64,000 bases of DNA, taken from contig NC_087258.1 in NCBI RefSeq assembly GCF_037042905.1, positions 3,611,001 to 3,675,000 on the forward strand, written 5' to 3'. A program made the translations under genes and the position numbers. Source of the stretch: Lytechinus pictus (lineage: Eukaryota; Echinodermata; Echinoidea; Temnopleuroida; Toxopneustidae). Every line of letters begins with the position of its first letter. Positions within the stretch are counted from its first letter, which is position 1. Of this stretch, positions 21,147-47,843 are shown piece after piece. Below the pieces are notes generated by a model. It did no database searches. It had not been told where the DNA came from and was given only the letters and a program-made list of their open reading frames with translations.

Positions 21147-21531
21147 ATCCCTTTTATAGTATGACTCAATTTATTGCAGACATAATATCTCCATGTCCTG
21201 TTATTTCAACTTGCTTACATATGAATTTATCATTGCAAGGGCTGGTAAGGCCCTTGGCGATCGATTTCACATTTAAACAATGACCGAGTGGTTGATGGAA
21301 GTGATTGATTTCAAATCTTTGTGACATAGGGACTATGATACTGTTGTAGATACGGTTGCAATTTAAATGTAAGTCAATAGAACGAAACGTAAAACCCAGA
21401 TACATGCTCCTTACCAGTGACATTTCACTTCTGTTTGATTTCAACAATTTGTGAAACGAGGAAAATTCTCAAGCTCAACAATGTAGGACATACAAGGAAA
21501 ACCAACTAAATATTTGGGGTATATGCCATAT

Positions 21532-21537
21532 TTTATT
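21532..21537 (-). terminator. Candidate poly(A) signal of mTOR
   Basis: TTTATT on the plus strand is AATAAA on the minus strand, about 1.9 kb after the mTOR stop codon. It lies 9 bases from a plus-strand AATAAA (21,546), so the pair could serve both converging genes. Inference. Confidence 0.35.
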
Positions 21538-21940
21538 CATTGCTCAATAAAGATATACACATTGGCCAATCAATTCATTCCATCATGAAAGCATAAAAGA
21601 AAAATGAATTCACATGTTTCATTTTGATATTTCAGCAACATTCTTAAGAAGTTCAAGATTTTAAAAATGGGACTGTAATTCAATTGTTGTCATGTTTTGA
21701 TGCTGAACATGACAGCTCCCTTGGATAACAATCTCAAATTCAGAAAATTTCAAAGCTACAATCATGTTTTAACAGCATAATTATATTTCATATGGTTTGA
21801 TGAATTTGAACCTAACCCAATGAGAGCTAAACATTGCTTGAAAATAGCTTGTACTGGCTTATAACACACAATGATATACATAACTGATGCACGGTTGCAA
21901 GAGAGCCATCATGTGACGTCACAGACATCTGAGAGCTCTG

Positions 21941-22102
21941 AGCACACCGGCATTATCCTGGTTTAAGTCACCACTCCATTCACTGCCGTTCATTTCGTCA
22001 GCGGCGGTGACTTCTTTCATCTCCCTTTGACTTTGTACACAATGAGCGCACACACACACGAGAAGAGAGGTGACTTATTTCAGGATAAGGCCAGCACACC
22101 AA
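21941..22102. mobile_element. Foldback element between the converging genes
   Basis: GCACACCGGCATTATCCTGG with TTTAAGTCACC at the left is matched by GGTGACTTATTTCAGGATAA with GGCCAGCACACC at the right. The ~30-bp arms have a few mismatches. A CRE-type TGACGTCA lies just outside at 21,914. Confidence 0.65.
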
Positions 22103-23427
22103 GTATCGAAGGGGCAGGCCAATGTTTAGACACAAGGCAACGCCCCTCTAAACATTCACTTCCATACAGCTCATTGATATTCCCGACCTTTGTCTGTACA
22201 TGTATGTGATATCATAATACTGTACATATTCACTTTGCTACATGTAAAGATGAAATGTATGATGCTACATTTGTGACTTTTTCACAAGAACTACATGTTT
22301 CTCTTTCCGATGCTCTTTCCGAACAATGACATATAAGTAGATTGCACATTTCTCACAAGCAATCCTGTTGCAGAGAGTTGCCATGGATACTAGTAATAAT
22401 TAAATTAAAAAATGCTGCTTGCTTTCTACAATAATTGAGAAAATCTGGTCAATGCCAAAATTTAAGATGTTTGAAGGATGTGATTGAAAAAAAAATATTA
22501 TTTTACAAAAGTCTTTTTTTCTTTTAAGCCCAGAAGCCCCCTCCTCCCCTTCAATCCCATAATGCATTTATATCCTCCCAGAATGCATTTCTCCATCCTT
22601 TAATGCATTTTATCATCCACATGATTTGCCTTTGAACATGAGTCCATTTAATAAATCTCAACATTTTATAAGTTGCAGATACATGTACATTATTTTCAAC
22701 ATTCACGAGTAATCTTTTCTTTTCACAAAAAAGAAAATTCTCTTTGTATTGATTTTGAAATCATTGTTTTCATTAGATATTCAGAGTAAATTGCCATCAC
22801 TCCATGGTTAACAAAACCCTTTTTTAAACACGATCCCAGTCTTTGGTTCCATAATACACAGGACAAAGAAATACATGACATATTTCCATGAAGTCCACAA
22901 AATTAGTTTATCTTTCCTCTTTTTTTAGAAGAAATTCTGTCATATAATATCTATTCTACACAAGGCGGTCGATTCGGTAATGAAATTTTTTTGCTGTGGG
23001 CCCTGCAACCATGTGCATGCATGAAAAATGAATTAAAATTCCATAAAATGTCTACATAGTTGACCATCGATACGTCAATAATCACCTCTGTCAAACATAT
23101 TTTTCAAACTTGATTATGCTACATGTACCATGATTAATTTACGTCTTTGAATTTCTCAGAAGGTATATAGATTTCTGAGGTCACAAGAACATTGAATTGG
23201 GTTATGCTAACTGCACATATTGTGTGTTTTAGTGTTTTTATAAGTAATTTTTACAGTTAAGCACTAATTGCTGTGCCACAGACTGAAGCTCTACAACACT
23301 TACAGCTAGTCATACACGGTGCAATAGAGGTGCATTACCTTTGACCTGTGAAAATGTTATGTAACGGGGCAGAAGGATTTGTTCTTCTCGCACGTGATCA
23401 TAACTCCTCTTTTTCTTCAAATGCATA
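22103..23427. other. Probable 3' UTR region of mTOR, no gene seen
   Basis: AT-rich sequence downstream of the mTOR stop codon on the minus strand. Three ATAATGCATTT-like motifs recur near 22,559-22,610. No exon was recognised. Confidence 0.45.
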
Positions 23428-38768
<15,341 letters not shown>

Positions 38769-38850
38769 CTGAATAGATAAAACAAGAAAATAATTTTCTT
38801 TATTATTTTTTGTATATAAATAATGATATGACTTTGTTCTTGTTTATTAT

Positions 38851-39060
38851 TTTTGTATAATAATAATAATATGCAGCATTTATACCAATAGATCTGTGAC
38901 ACTTGTTTCTCAGTGATGTACATCATACCCCACTGCTAATGTGATTAGGTACTTGAGCATTCATGTAATGCATTCCTTCCAGGTACACATATACTACACC
39001 TGGGTGGAGAGTGACAAATATAGATAAATGCCTTGAAAAGGATGTGAGTGCACTTATTTC
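38851..39060 (-). mobile_element. SINE 3' end with ATT tail
   Basis: On the minus strand, a body ending near GGTATAAATGCTGCATATT is followed by (ATT)n, like the tail at 30,333. The head is not recognisable. Confidence 0.45.
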
Positions 39061-39819
39061 ATTATTATAATTTCCTTCAGCTTATTTTACCCTCAATCCT
39101 ACTAAATTCTACACATGAAACTTCTAACTTTAATTTGCCAAGATGCGTCACAGATTGAAACCTCTCTTTTCAACTTTTCAATTCATGTTTTACTGCCTGG
39201 AACTGATATGCTCCAATAGCCTCTTTCTCTTCTCCACTGAAGAGTATACTGTTTTCAAATGGACGGAAATCACATTTATATGGACTCCAGTCCAATCAAC
39301 TCTCAAAAACCTCTTCAATTGAAACTATTACAAGAAAATGAGGACTCATGGACACTTCACATTTTCAACAACCATAGAGCTTCTAAAAATACATGTATTG
39401 CATCAATCATTTTTATTTGCTGATTAAGCTTTTCTTGATACAATCTATGATTCATGTGTAAAGTTGATAAATGTCTCAATGGCTCCTAGGCAATCTCACA
39501 AATAAAAGAATATAAAAAATACTTGGGATCTACTTTGATAATGAAACCATTACGGATACCCAACAAGTTTTTTCCTGCCACCTAATACCAAAACACCCCT
39601 CATTCTCCATCTGCGACAAATTTACAGATTTGCCTGTTTGGCTAGTCCCCCCTGTTCAGACGACCAACATTTGCATCAGCATCACTATAACTAGACTTTA
39701 TTATATGCAGAAGTGAATTGTGCAAAAGATGTCACATATAGGAAATCTCAGTTCAGTGAAAAAGATCATTTAACAGAACATTTTCGGAAAACAAAAAAAA
39801 AGAGTTTTTCATAAAGGGG

Positions 39820-39935
39820 AGAGAGGGGGGAAGTGGGGGGGGGGGACATGTTCCTATTGCTCCCCTTGGATCCGTCCATGCCTGGATCCATGCTCAGCAA
39901 AAAATAATTATTTCTACCCTAGCCCCCCCCCCCTC
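39820..39935. repeat. G-run and C-run pair
   Basis: A G-rich run (~39,820-39,846) and a C run (~39,924-39,935) flank a GGATCCGTCCATGCCTGGAT centre, suggesting a small foldback element. The arms outside the homopolymers do not pair well. Confidence 0.4.
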
Positions 39936-39950
39936 CAAATAAAATAGAAT

Positions 39951-39985
39951 GAATTAATGGATGGGTTGGTGGATGAATGTATGAA

Positions 39986-40016
<31 letters not shown>

Positions 40017-40205
40017 ATGAATGAATGAATGAATGAATGAATGAACAAACGAACGAACGAACGAACGAACGAACGAACGAACGAACGAACGAACGAACGA
40101 ACAAACGAACGAACGAATGAATGAATGAATGAATGAATGAATGAATGAATAAATAAATAAATAAATAAATGACTGACTGAATGAATAAATAAAGAGATAC
40201 ATAAA
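39951..40205. repeat. Compound tetranucleotide microsatellite AATA/AATG/AACG
   Basis: About 250 bp of ordered blocks: AATA, then AATG, then about 18 AACG/AACA units, then AATG, AATA, CTGA and AATA. The order is roughly mirror symmetric. Three overlapping Ser/Phe/Ile-rich frames are its shadows. Confidence 0.97.
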
Positions 40206-41139
40206 GAGAAATACAGACAATTGAACAATAAAATAAATAAAAGAAATCCATTATTGTTGAATGCACATTCAATGCTTAAATGATACTACCTTCTTCATGT
40301 ACTTATAGTCCCTTCTTCCTAAACAAAGATTCTTTAATTCTTGTGTTATCTACCCCATGATCCTTCTTTCTTGTAGTCTGAACAGAACGTAAATCAGTTA
40401 CGATCAAACCGATGGCTAAATGTCACACTTTGACAAATCTATTAGTACAGCAGTAATCTGAAGGTTCCTCTAAGCTGCCAATTTAATTTTCAATCTGGGA
40501 CTGATTGTTGGTGGCCGTGACAATGAGGATTTATCCATCAAGACACAGTACTAGGGAGCATTCTTTGAAACAAATTTCAATGACTATTTGTTGTAAGCTA
40601 CTGAAATCCTTGCATCTGATTGGCTCAGAGTAAATTTGTCAGCGAAAATCACTGTTTGCATTGTGGAATGCTTCCAGATCGCAAAGGGATGAAAAGCCAA
40701 GTGCTCCAAGATAAAAAAAATTAGTAAAGAGAAGCAAAAACTGGAAATACAATTCAAGAAGCAAAACCCCGTCATTCGAATCAAGTATAGCAAACACAAT
40801 TATTATTTCAAATAAACATATTTTTTAATGTTATGGACATATTGGTAATTAACTTTTACACTTGAATGCCTTTGATAAATAGTTTTAGAAGCTTATCAAA
40901 ACACTAAGAAGGCAATTAATGTAATTCTATATAAATGCATGCACTATATGGCCAATGTAATGAATAGTAATCTTCAAAGCATGAATACTTTTCTTAAATT
41001 TATATATCAGGTCCCAATGATTACCTATTTTCATTCAGACTACATTTATATATTCCCAAGTGAGGGATGGGGTAAGAAAATGGGATGCAATATTTATCAA
41101 TAACAAAAATCCATCGAAGGACCAAAAGGGGGCGGAGGC

Positions 41140-41757
41140 ATTACTTAAATGGATGCTCCGGGCTGAAAATATTTGTATCAAAGTAAATAGAAAAAAATAG
41201 AGTAAGAATAGTATATAGTAAAAAAGAGTAAATAGAGAAGTAGAGTAAAATTCACGGAGCAAACTGCTGAAAATTTCATTAAAATCTGATAACAAATAGC
41301 AAAGTTATTGAATTTTTAAAGTTTAGCAATATTTTGTGAAAAGAGTTATATGCACATCGTCTTGAATATTCATTTAGATGGACTGATGATGTCACATCCC
41401 CACTTTCCTTTATCTTATGTTATTACATGAAATCATACATGTGTGAATGATCTGTCTCCCTTGTAATGATATAAGTTGCAGCAATGAATATCTAATGCAC
41501 TTAATCAGTTGTTATTCCAATATATTTGGTTCTTAAAGGAACAAAATTGAACAAACCTTATTTCATAAAATAAAATACAATAACATTCATAAAGAAATGC
41601 CAAGAACTGTTTAACTGGAATAATGCAAATTTTTTTAATGCCATAACTTTGTTATTCCTAGTCCGATTCTGATCAAATATTCAGTGTTTTGTTTGCCTGA
41701 TTTTTCTTAATCTGTTCAAATCATTTTATTTTCAGCCTGAAGCATCCCTTGAAGTAA
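41140..41757. mobile_element. MITE-like element, core shared with 63.2 kb
   Basis: The left end AAATGGATGCTCCGGGCTGA, then AAAT, is mirrored by ATTTTCAGCCTGAAGCATCC at the right. The interior carries TTTCATTAAAATCTGATAAC, GTTATATGCACATCGTCTTG and GATGATGTCACATC, all with counterparts at 63,205. Confidence 0.7.
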
Positions 41758-42006
41758 AACATCATAACTATTAACTACTGTAATAATAGTACAGATTTTA
41801 ACCAATAAAGTGATGAAGTCAAGCTTTATGATAGATTTGAATATAATACAATTCATTATCTAGAACCCTTCCTTAAAGATTTACACTGGCTTAGCCCATT
41901 CCTCGCAAAATTTTTAAACACAATCAAGGATGGCTGTCTGATAATTGGAAACTTAAAATTTACAATGATTTATTTCAACAATGTCTGTTGCTGTATATCA
42001 CTTTCT

Positions 42007-42152
42007 TTAACTCTTTGTGTGCTGGACCATGAACCCATCTGTACTGAATTATTTTCAGGGAGGGAAACAATGCATTGTTAGTTGAGTGTGAAATGCGAAG
42101 TTCGCACGGCACCGAGTGTGCATTGGTGCGAAGTACGTGTGGAAAGGGTTAA
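42007..42152. mobile_element. Short TTAA-flanked element, piggyBac-like MITE candidate
   Basis: Bounded by TTAA at 42,007 and 42,149. The ends TTAACTCTTTG and GAAAGGGTTAA form an inverted pair with one or two mismatches. The inside has CGAAGTTCGCACGGCACC and GTGCGAAGTACGTGTG. TTAA target choice is typical of piggyBac; assignment is inference. Confidence 0.5.
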
Positions 42153-43039
42153 GCCCATATAAAAAAATACAACTTGCAGAAATTATACAAACAGAACCAG
42201 AAAATACATAATTTATCGCAGTATGACAAGCATTCTTTCTGTATTTATTTCGAAATACAGAAACCAAGATAAACAACAGGTGTCCAGAAAAAAGGACACT
42301 TTCTATCCTAAATACATGCAAAAGAAACTTCATTTGATCTGGTTTCTGTTGAAAGTATAAATCTAATTACAACCCTGCATATCAACATAAGAAAATACCT
42401 TGGGATTTTGCCAGAACTTCAAAGATTAATACTTCCATGTTTCGAGTGGGAGATTGGGGTCCAGACAACTCAAATCAAAGATATTGTGAATTTTGTGATT
42501 TTCTTCTATAAAAGTGCCCAATATGCCAAAAAGTACATGTAGGAGCTAACTGGTTAAAGGGTGCATCAATAGGAGTGGCATGGTGGTTTATCATTGTGTA
42601 GTTAATCATTTTACATCAACAGTAAGTCATAGAAACATTGCAAACCGCTAAAATATTTCGTGCAGTATAAATACATATTTTGCCTAAGTGTAATTTCATC
42701 CCCATCACCATGACGTCTTTTGTGTTCTAATTTTGATTTGTGATACAAGCTAAAGAAAATCAATTCAGTGTAAGACATCCACACTCTTCCTGGAATGTGG
42801 TGACCAGGTCAAGCTCAAAGGGAGCTTGTCATGGTCAATCAGTGGTCAGTCTGTCACCATCGCCCCTCTCTCATGCGACCCATAAAGTCATTCCATCTGT
42901 CTCAATCTATCTCATCCCTTGTCATCTTTAAGATGGGGAGTGTCCTAAAGGAAGTTGTATCATCATGGTATCGCCCCTCCAAACACACCTCAGATCAATA
43001 AGCACTAAAGGACCTGAGAGGGGGAGGGGATCCTAGAGA

Positions 43040-43210
43040 AAGTTGCGTATCACCACCCCCCCCCCACCACCACCACCATTACCACCACTACCACACATCA
43101 CACAAGTCAATTATTGGTGGATTGTATGGGGGGGGCAAAGTAAGTTGTATGATAGCATCACCCCTCCCCCAACCATACCTCACATAAAACAAGCATTGGT
43201 GGATCCAAAA
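43040..43210. repeat. C-rich and CCA-rich simple sequence
   Basis: A C run and (CCA)n array, then a second ATTGGTGGAT..CACCCCTCCCC segment that resembles the first, suggesting a degenerate duplication of about 110 bp. Confidence 0.5.
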
Positions 43211-43892
43211 AGGGAGGAGAGAGCAGCCCCCCTCCATGAGGATGAATTTTGTTTTAATTCCAATTTTCCTTTTTATTTCAATTTGCATTCCCACACCTTT
43301 GTTGTTGCCGTTTTCTTTCATTTTGGCTATCACTCAGATTACAACAAAAACTTGATTCATCCTTACATTTTTGAGAATCCATTGTTCAGTTACAATAGTA
43401 AATATTTTAAGCATTTTTACTAATTGCATCAGAAATGAAATTAAATAGTCCACATATAGCAGTAGAATATGGGCATGGGCTTTGTCAAGGAGGCAAAAAC
43501 ACAAAAGCCTGAGAAGAAAACGAACATGAATATCAACATCCTGAATATATGGGGTCTTTTTTTTTTACAAGGTAATCAACTTGAAAACAAACCCATCCCA
43601 TGGTATATTTCATCATTTCAAGTACAGGTCAATTTATGATGTATTAACTATTGATATTAAAAGCTTGTTATTGCCATGTAGACATACCCATCCTTGGTTA
43701 ATCTCAAAGGAGGTGAAAGTATTATCCTTACACCACCAAAATGATGGCATCCATCATTATTCAAAAACACAAAATCATTTTATTTCATTTCTCAATTTTG
43801 TTGTGTGGGTGGAAGAGAAAATTGATAGTGAACAACTGGCCTGGCATTGACTTCTCATTGAGAGAGAGAACCACCAAGAATCTGCAAGATTC

Positions 43893-44035
43893 ACCCCCCC
43901 CCCCCCCCCCCCCAAAAACAAAAAACAAAAAAAAAAAAAAAAAAATCTTTAAAAAAAATCTTTAATAAAAATCTTTAAAATTCTTTTTTTTAATCTTTTT
44001 TAAAAAATCAAGCTTTTTTAATGTTACAAAAAAGA
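43893..44035. repeat. C run, A run and AATCTTT tandem repeat
   Basis: A ~20-base C run is followed by A-rich sequence and several AAAATCTTTAA units, with inverted T-rich copies after ~43,980. Confidence 0.75.
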
Positions 44036-44639
44036 CAATCATAATCTTGATTTCTTTCTCCTTGATAACTGGTTTTAAATGCAAAAAGGGCAAGTCAAAA
44101 TATTGTCCCATGAATAAAATTAAAGCAAACAAGAAATTTCCAGAAAAATAAATGGCAGTCCCACAAATTTAACCCACGGGAAAACTTCCTCAGGATTATA
44201 TTTGGAGTGCCTAAATATTCATTCAATATATCCTGGAAAGGGTATTTTCAAAAATAACAATTCCCCTTACAATGCAAAAGCACTGTGGTTGAAAGATAAC
44301 ATTATTCTGAAAAGTCCGTATTCATATAGTTGCTCAATCTGGTTTAAAATTTGTTTTGATAAGCAACCCTAAAATTTCAAAAAAGTTCTAGATAGCCCCA
44401 CCGAGGTGGCAATTTCATTAAAATGTTAATACTGTAACTTTGTATCTTTTCACATCTGAGTAAGTTGGACTTGTCTTGATCTTCCCTTTTTGCCCAGTCA
44501 AAATGTATTCACTTAGTATGTAAAATTTTGGCCAGCCAAATGGTGGTCAATGGCCAAAGATCTATCAAAAGGTGATTTCAGACTGCCTCCAAGTTCGTCA
44601 GTTCCAGGTTATTTCTGATCGAAAGCAAAGTACGAGAAC

Positions 44640-45130
44640 TTGTATCCCATCGATCACCGCGATAAGTGAATTTCCGGTGCATAGCGCGCGCTGTTCGATA
44701 TGCATGGATATGCGAGGCCTACCGAGCAAGCAAGCCAGCAAGTGCATGCAGCGATAAACATACGTGCACTTTTCATGCGACGTGACTCAGGGTTCGACTT
44801 TGACTCGGCGGTTGATCCTTCTTCTTCAAAAAATTAGTTTAAAGAATTAAGGGTGATATTTACCGGTATTCTACATTTTTATACCAGATGACTTGCACTG
44901 GAGTGAGGAGGCCACCAAGGCCTTAATTTCAATGTGGAGAGAAATCTAGTGCAATAGCAGATACAAGGGAACAAATGATTTGCGCATACAATCGAGTATA
45001 GTTAGTACGTGCTAGAGCTAGGCCGGCCGCAGGCGGATCTCCCGCCCGGGCCGGATCTCCCGCCCGGGCCGGCCGGCCGTCCCACGATCGCGATACGTAC
45101 CGCTGTTGTAAAGCGCGTGCTTCTTCGTCT
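44640..45130. other. CpG-rich segment in the long mTOR intron
   Basis: CG dinucleotides cluster here (GCGCGCGCTG, CGTGCACTTTTCATGCGACG, GGCCGGCCGC), unlike the flanks. It includes a duplicated 18-21-bp unit GGATCTCCCGCCCGGGCC at ~45,035-45,070. It may be an intronic promoter, an enhancer or a GC-rich transposon part; I cannot tell which. Confidence 0.35.
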
Positions 45131-45260
45131 GCAACCAGACAGTACTGCGCATGCTCATAACTTCAAAAAAATTCCCCGAAGAGTGTGTTTCGGGCAATCT
45201 GAATGCAAGAATAATTATCTGGTATTTTTTAGCATGAAAAAGTTCTTGTAATTTAACTCT
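45123..45260. mobile_element. Copy 1 of a dispersed repeat (also 46.2 and 61.5 kb)
   Basis: TACTGCGCATGCTCATAACT, then a line of similarity through AGAATAATTATCTGGTATTT to GTTCTTGTAA, aligns with 46,183-46,300 and 61,520-61,620. Confidence 0.6.
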
Positions 45261-45411
45261 TAACATGCCATACACACTACTAACCCAACGCCACAGTGCT
45301 AATCCGATGCTAATCCCCTGTGCCAGCCACAAAACCCCCCTGTGCCACATTGATTTTGGGATCGCGAGTCGTATTCACTCCTTTCAATTGTCATGATTAC
45401 AATTGCTTGTA

Positions 45412-45915
45412 ACCCTCTAACGATTAGTTTATCCACAAAATATTGTGTAGTAAAGTTGTAGGAAATTTCATACCCCTTATAATGGTGTCCTCATTATATG
45501 GATTGGTTATTATCTTTACCGCTAAAATATGAGTTGTATCAAGTAGTTCCATTTTGTGGAGTGTTTTGTATAGATAAAAAAACCTAGGTCTCTTCCCTCT
45601 CGGAGGCGGAGCCATATATAAAAAATGTAGAAATACTCGAAAAAGTCGAATGTAAACCGTGTGAGTAAGTTGATCTGTCAGAAAGCAGAGTTCGCACTGC
45701 ACACAATAGTGCAAATAATGGCGTGCATGCGATGCGCAATACAATGCAATATGGCGTAACAATGATTGTAATTCCGAATGTGCGCAGTCATGCACGAAGC
45801 AGGCGAGGGTAGGAAACAATGCAAGCACAAAGCATTCAATAGTAGGCGTGCGAGCACGAGTGTGGCATGTTATAGTAGGATACGTAGCGTGCACGAAGCA
45901 CTCAATGAGTTAACA
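45412..45915. other. Repeat with CpG/ATGC-rich right half
   Basis: AACCCTCTAACGATTAG at the left and CACTCAATGAGTTAAC at the right resemble the TTAACCCTTTGAGTGCT-type ends seen in small marine-invertebrate repeats. The right half is rich in GTGCGA/GCGTGC motifs, like the element at 42,007. Ends uncertain. Confidence 0.4.
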
Positions 45916-46039
45916 GGGATTCTTGTGATCGAGGTGGATTGAAACCACCTAGTGTGAAAGCAAATATCCCAACAGAAAATACCCGCTAAACAGTAGGTAC
46001 TTGTCCAAGTTGTACTCATCCAAGTTATAAGGATTTTGT

Positions 46040-46305
46040 GGTGATTTTACAAGGTCGGAGGTATTTTGGCAGTGTGAAAGCAAATTACTGGAACTTTTTT
46101 TGCCCAGCATGTAGTTTGGCAAGGAAGGGCCAAATGGTTGGCTGCTTCGCTAGCAATGTCGAATCTCATGCCTTATCAGACCATACTGCGCATGATCGTA
46201 ACTTCAAGAACTTACACCAAAAGGGTCTTCTTTGGGTCCGTATAAATGTAGAAAATAATTATCAGGTATTTCAAGATCTGAACAAGCTCTCATAACTTAA
46301 CATCA
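46040..46305. mobile_element. Copy 2 of the dispersed repeat
   Basis: GGTATTTTGGCAGTGTGAAA, then GCAAATTA and AACTTTTT, match 60,938 onward; the second half TAACTTCAAGAACTTACACC through AATAATTATCAGGTATTT matches 61,525-61,600. So copies 2 and 3 share order over their full length. Confidence 0.7.
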
Positions 46306-46527
46306 CTCTAGTGATCAAGGCAGTATGAACATGCCTATTGGCATACATTCAGAGAACACTCCTAAACAAAATTTGGACATGACTCCGCCTCTCGTAGAGT
46401 CAAAGACTGACTATATTTCATTTGTCAAGTGCATCCTCATTCTATCAATAAAAGATTATTTTCTCAGTCCGTCAGTCTCATGAATTCTCAGAAAAAAATG
46501 AAATAAACAAGTGGAACGCCTCTGGCA

Positions 46528-47843
46528 GTCTCGCCTGCATTACGCGATTTAATATAGCAGCAGTGCTAACTTTGAAAACTACTATAAAATAATCATTCAC
46601 AAAAACACCATTCATATAATGACATAATACCACGTTCATTGACCATAAATGACATTTGAACGGTCACTTAAGACTTGTCAACTACACCCATGTCCACATT
46701 TCATTCACTCTATCTATAAACTTTCAAAGTTATGATGGCAATTCAGCAATTACCCCAACATGGCCTAAGTTTATTGACCTTAACTGACCTTTGACCTTGG
46801 TTTTGTGACCTGAAACTCACAGGGGATGTTCAGTGATACTTGATTACTCTTATATCCCAAGTTTTATGAACTAGATCCATAAACTTTCAGAGTTAGGATG
46901 GTAATTCAACAAATACCCCCAACACGGCCAAGTTCATTGACCTTTAATGACCTTTGACCATGGTCATGTGACCTGAAACTCATACAGGATGTTCAGTGAT
47001 ACTTGATTACTCTTATGTCCAAGTTTTATGAACTAGATCCGTAAACTTTCAGAGTTAGGATGGTAATTAAACAAATACCCCAACACGGCCAAAGTTCATT
47101 GACCTTAAATGACCATTGACCATGGTCATGTGACCTGAAACTCGCACAGGATATTCATTGGTACTTAATTAACCTAATGTCCAAGTTTCATGAACTAGAT
47201 CCATAAATTTTCAAAGTTATGATTGTAATTCAACAAATACCCACAACTTGGCCAAAGTTCATTGACCCTAAATGACCTTTGACCTTGGTCATGTGACCTG
47301 AAACTCAGGCAGGATGTTCACTAATACTTGATTAACCTTATGTCCAAGTTTCATGAACTAGATCCATAAATTTTCAAAGTTAAGATAGTAATTCAACAAA
47401 TACCCCCAACTTGACCAAAGTTCATTGACCCTAAATGACCTTAGACCTTGGTCACGTGACCTGAAACTCGAGCAGGATGTTCACTTATACTTGATTAACC
47501 TTATGCCCAAGTTTCATGAACTAGGTCCATATACTTTCTAAGTTATGATGTCATTTCAAAAACTTAACCTTCGGTTAAGATTTTGAAAATAATTCTCCCA
47601 ACATGGTCAAAGTTCATTGACCCTAAATGACCTTTGACATTGGTCATGTGACCTGGAAGTCGGGCAGGATGTTCAGTAATACTTGATTAACCTTATGTCT
47701 AAGTTTCATGAACTAGGTCCATAGACTTTCTAAGTTATGATGTCATTTCAAAAACTTAACCTTAGGTTAAGATTTGATGTTGACGCCGCCGTCGCCGTCG
47801 GAAAAGCGGCGCCTATAGTCTCGCTCTGCTATGCAGGCGAGAC
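46528..47843. mobile_element. 1.3-kb element with 13-bp inverted ends and an internal ~180-bp minisatellite
   Basis: The ends are GTCTCGCCTGCAT (46,528-46,540) and ATGCAGGCGAGAC (47,831-47,843), an exact 13-bp inverted pair. Between ~46,740 and ~47,780 lie about six to seven imperfect copies of a ~180-bp unit containing CAAGTTTTATGAACTAGATC, AACTTTCAGAGTTAGGATGG and GACCTTTGACC. The right end contains GACGCCGCCGTCGCCGTCGG and GCGGCGCCTATAGTCTCGCT. No transposase was seen. No target duplication was identified. Confidence 0.8.

Larger units (their letters stand above)
19947..21160 (+). other. Probable 3' UTR of the LRR GPCR
   Basis: Non-coding sequence from the stop codon to the first good poly(A) signal (AATAAA at 21,141). 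It contains a pyrimidine-rich block with a 72-bp duplication. Confidence 0.55.

Noticed and set aside
39914-40272. Three overlapping Ser/Phe/Ile/His-rich frames of ~90-117 codons
   Set aside because: They arise from the tetranucleotide microsatellite; all three frames are open because the repeat has no stop.
43043-43423. A 126-codon plus-strand frame
   Set aside because: Its start is poly-Pro from a C-rich/CCA simple repeat and the rest shows no recognisable domain.
44999-45350. A protein-coding exon in the CpG-rich segment
   Set aside because: The Pro/Gly/Arg frame comes from a duplicated GC-rich unit; no family similarity or splice context was seen.
45424-45894. A 156-codon minus-strand frame with many Cys and His
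   Set aside because: It overlaps a repeat rich in GTGCGA-type motifs, and no family or splice signal supports it.
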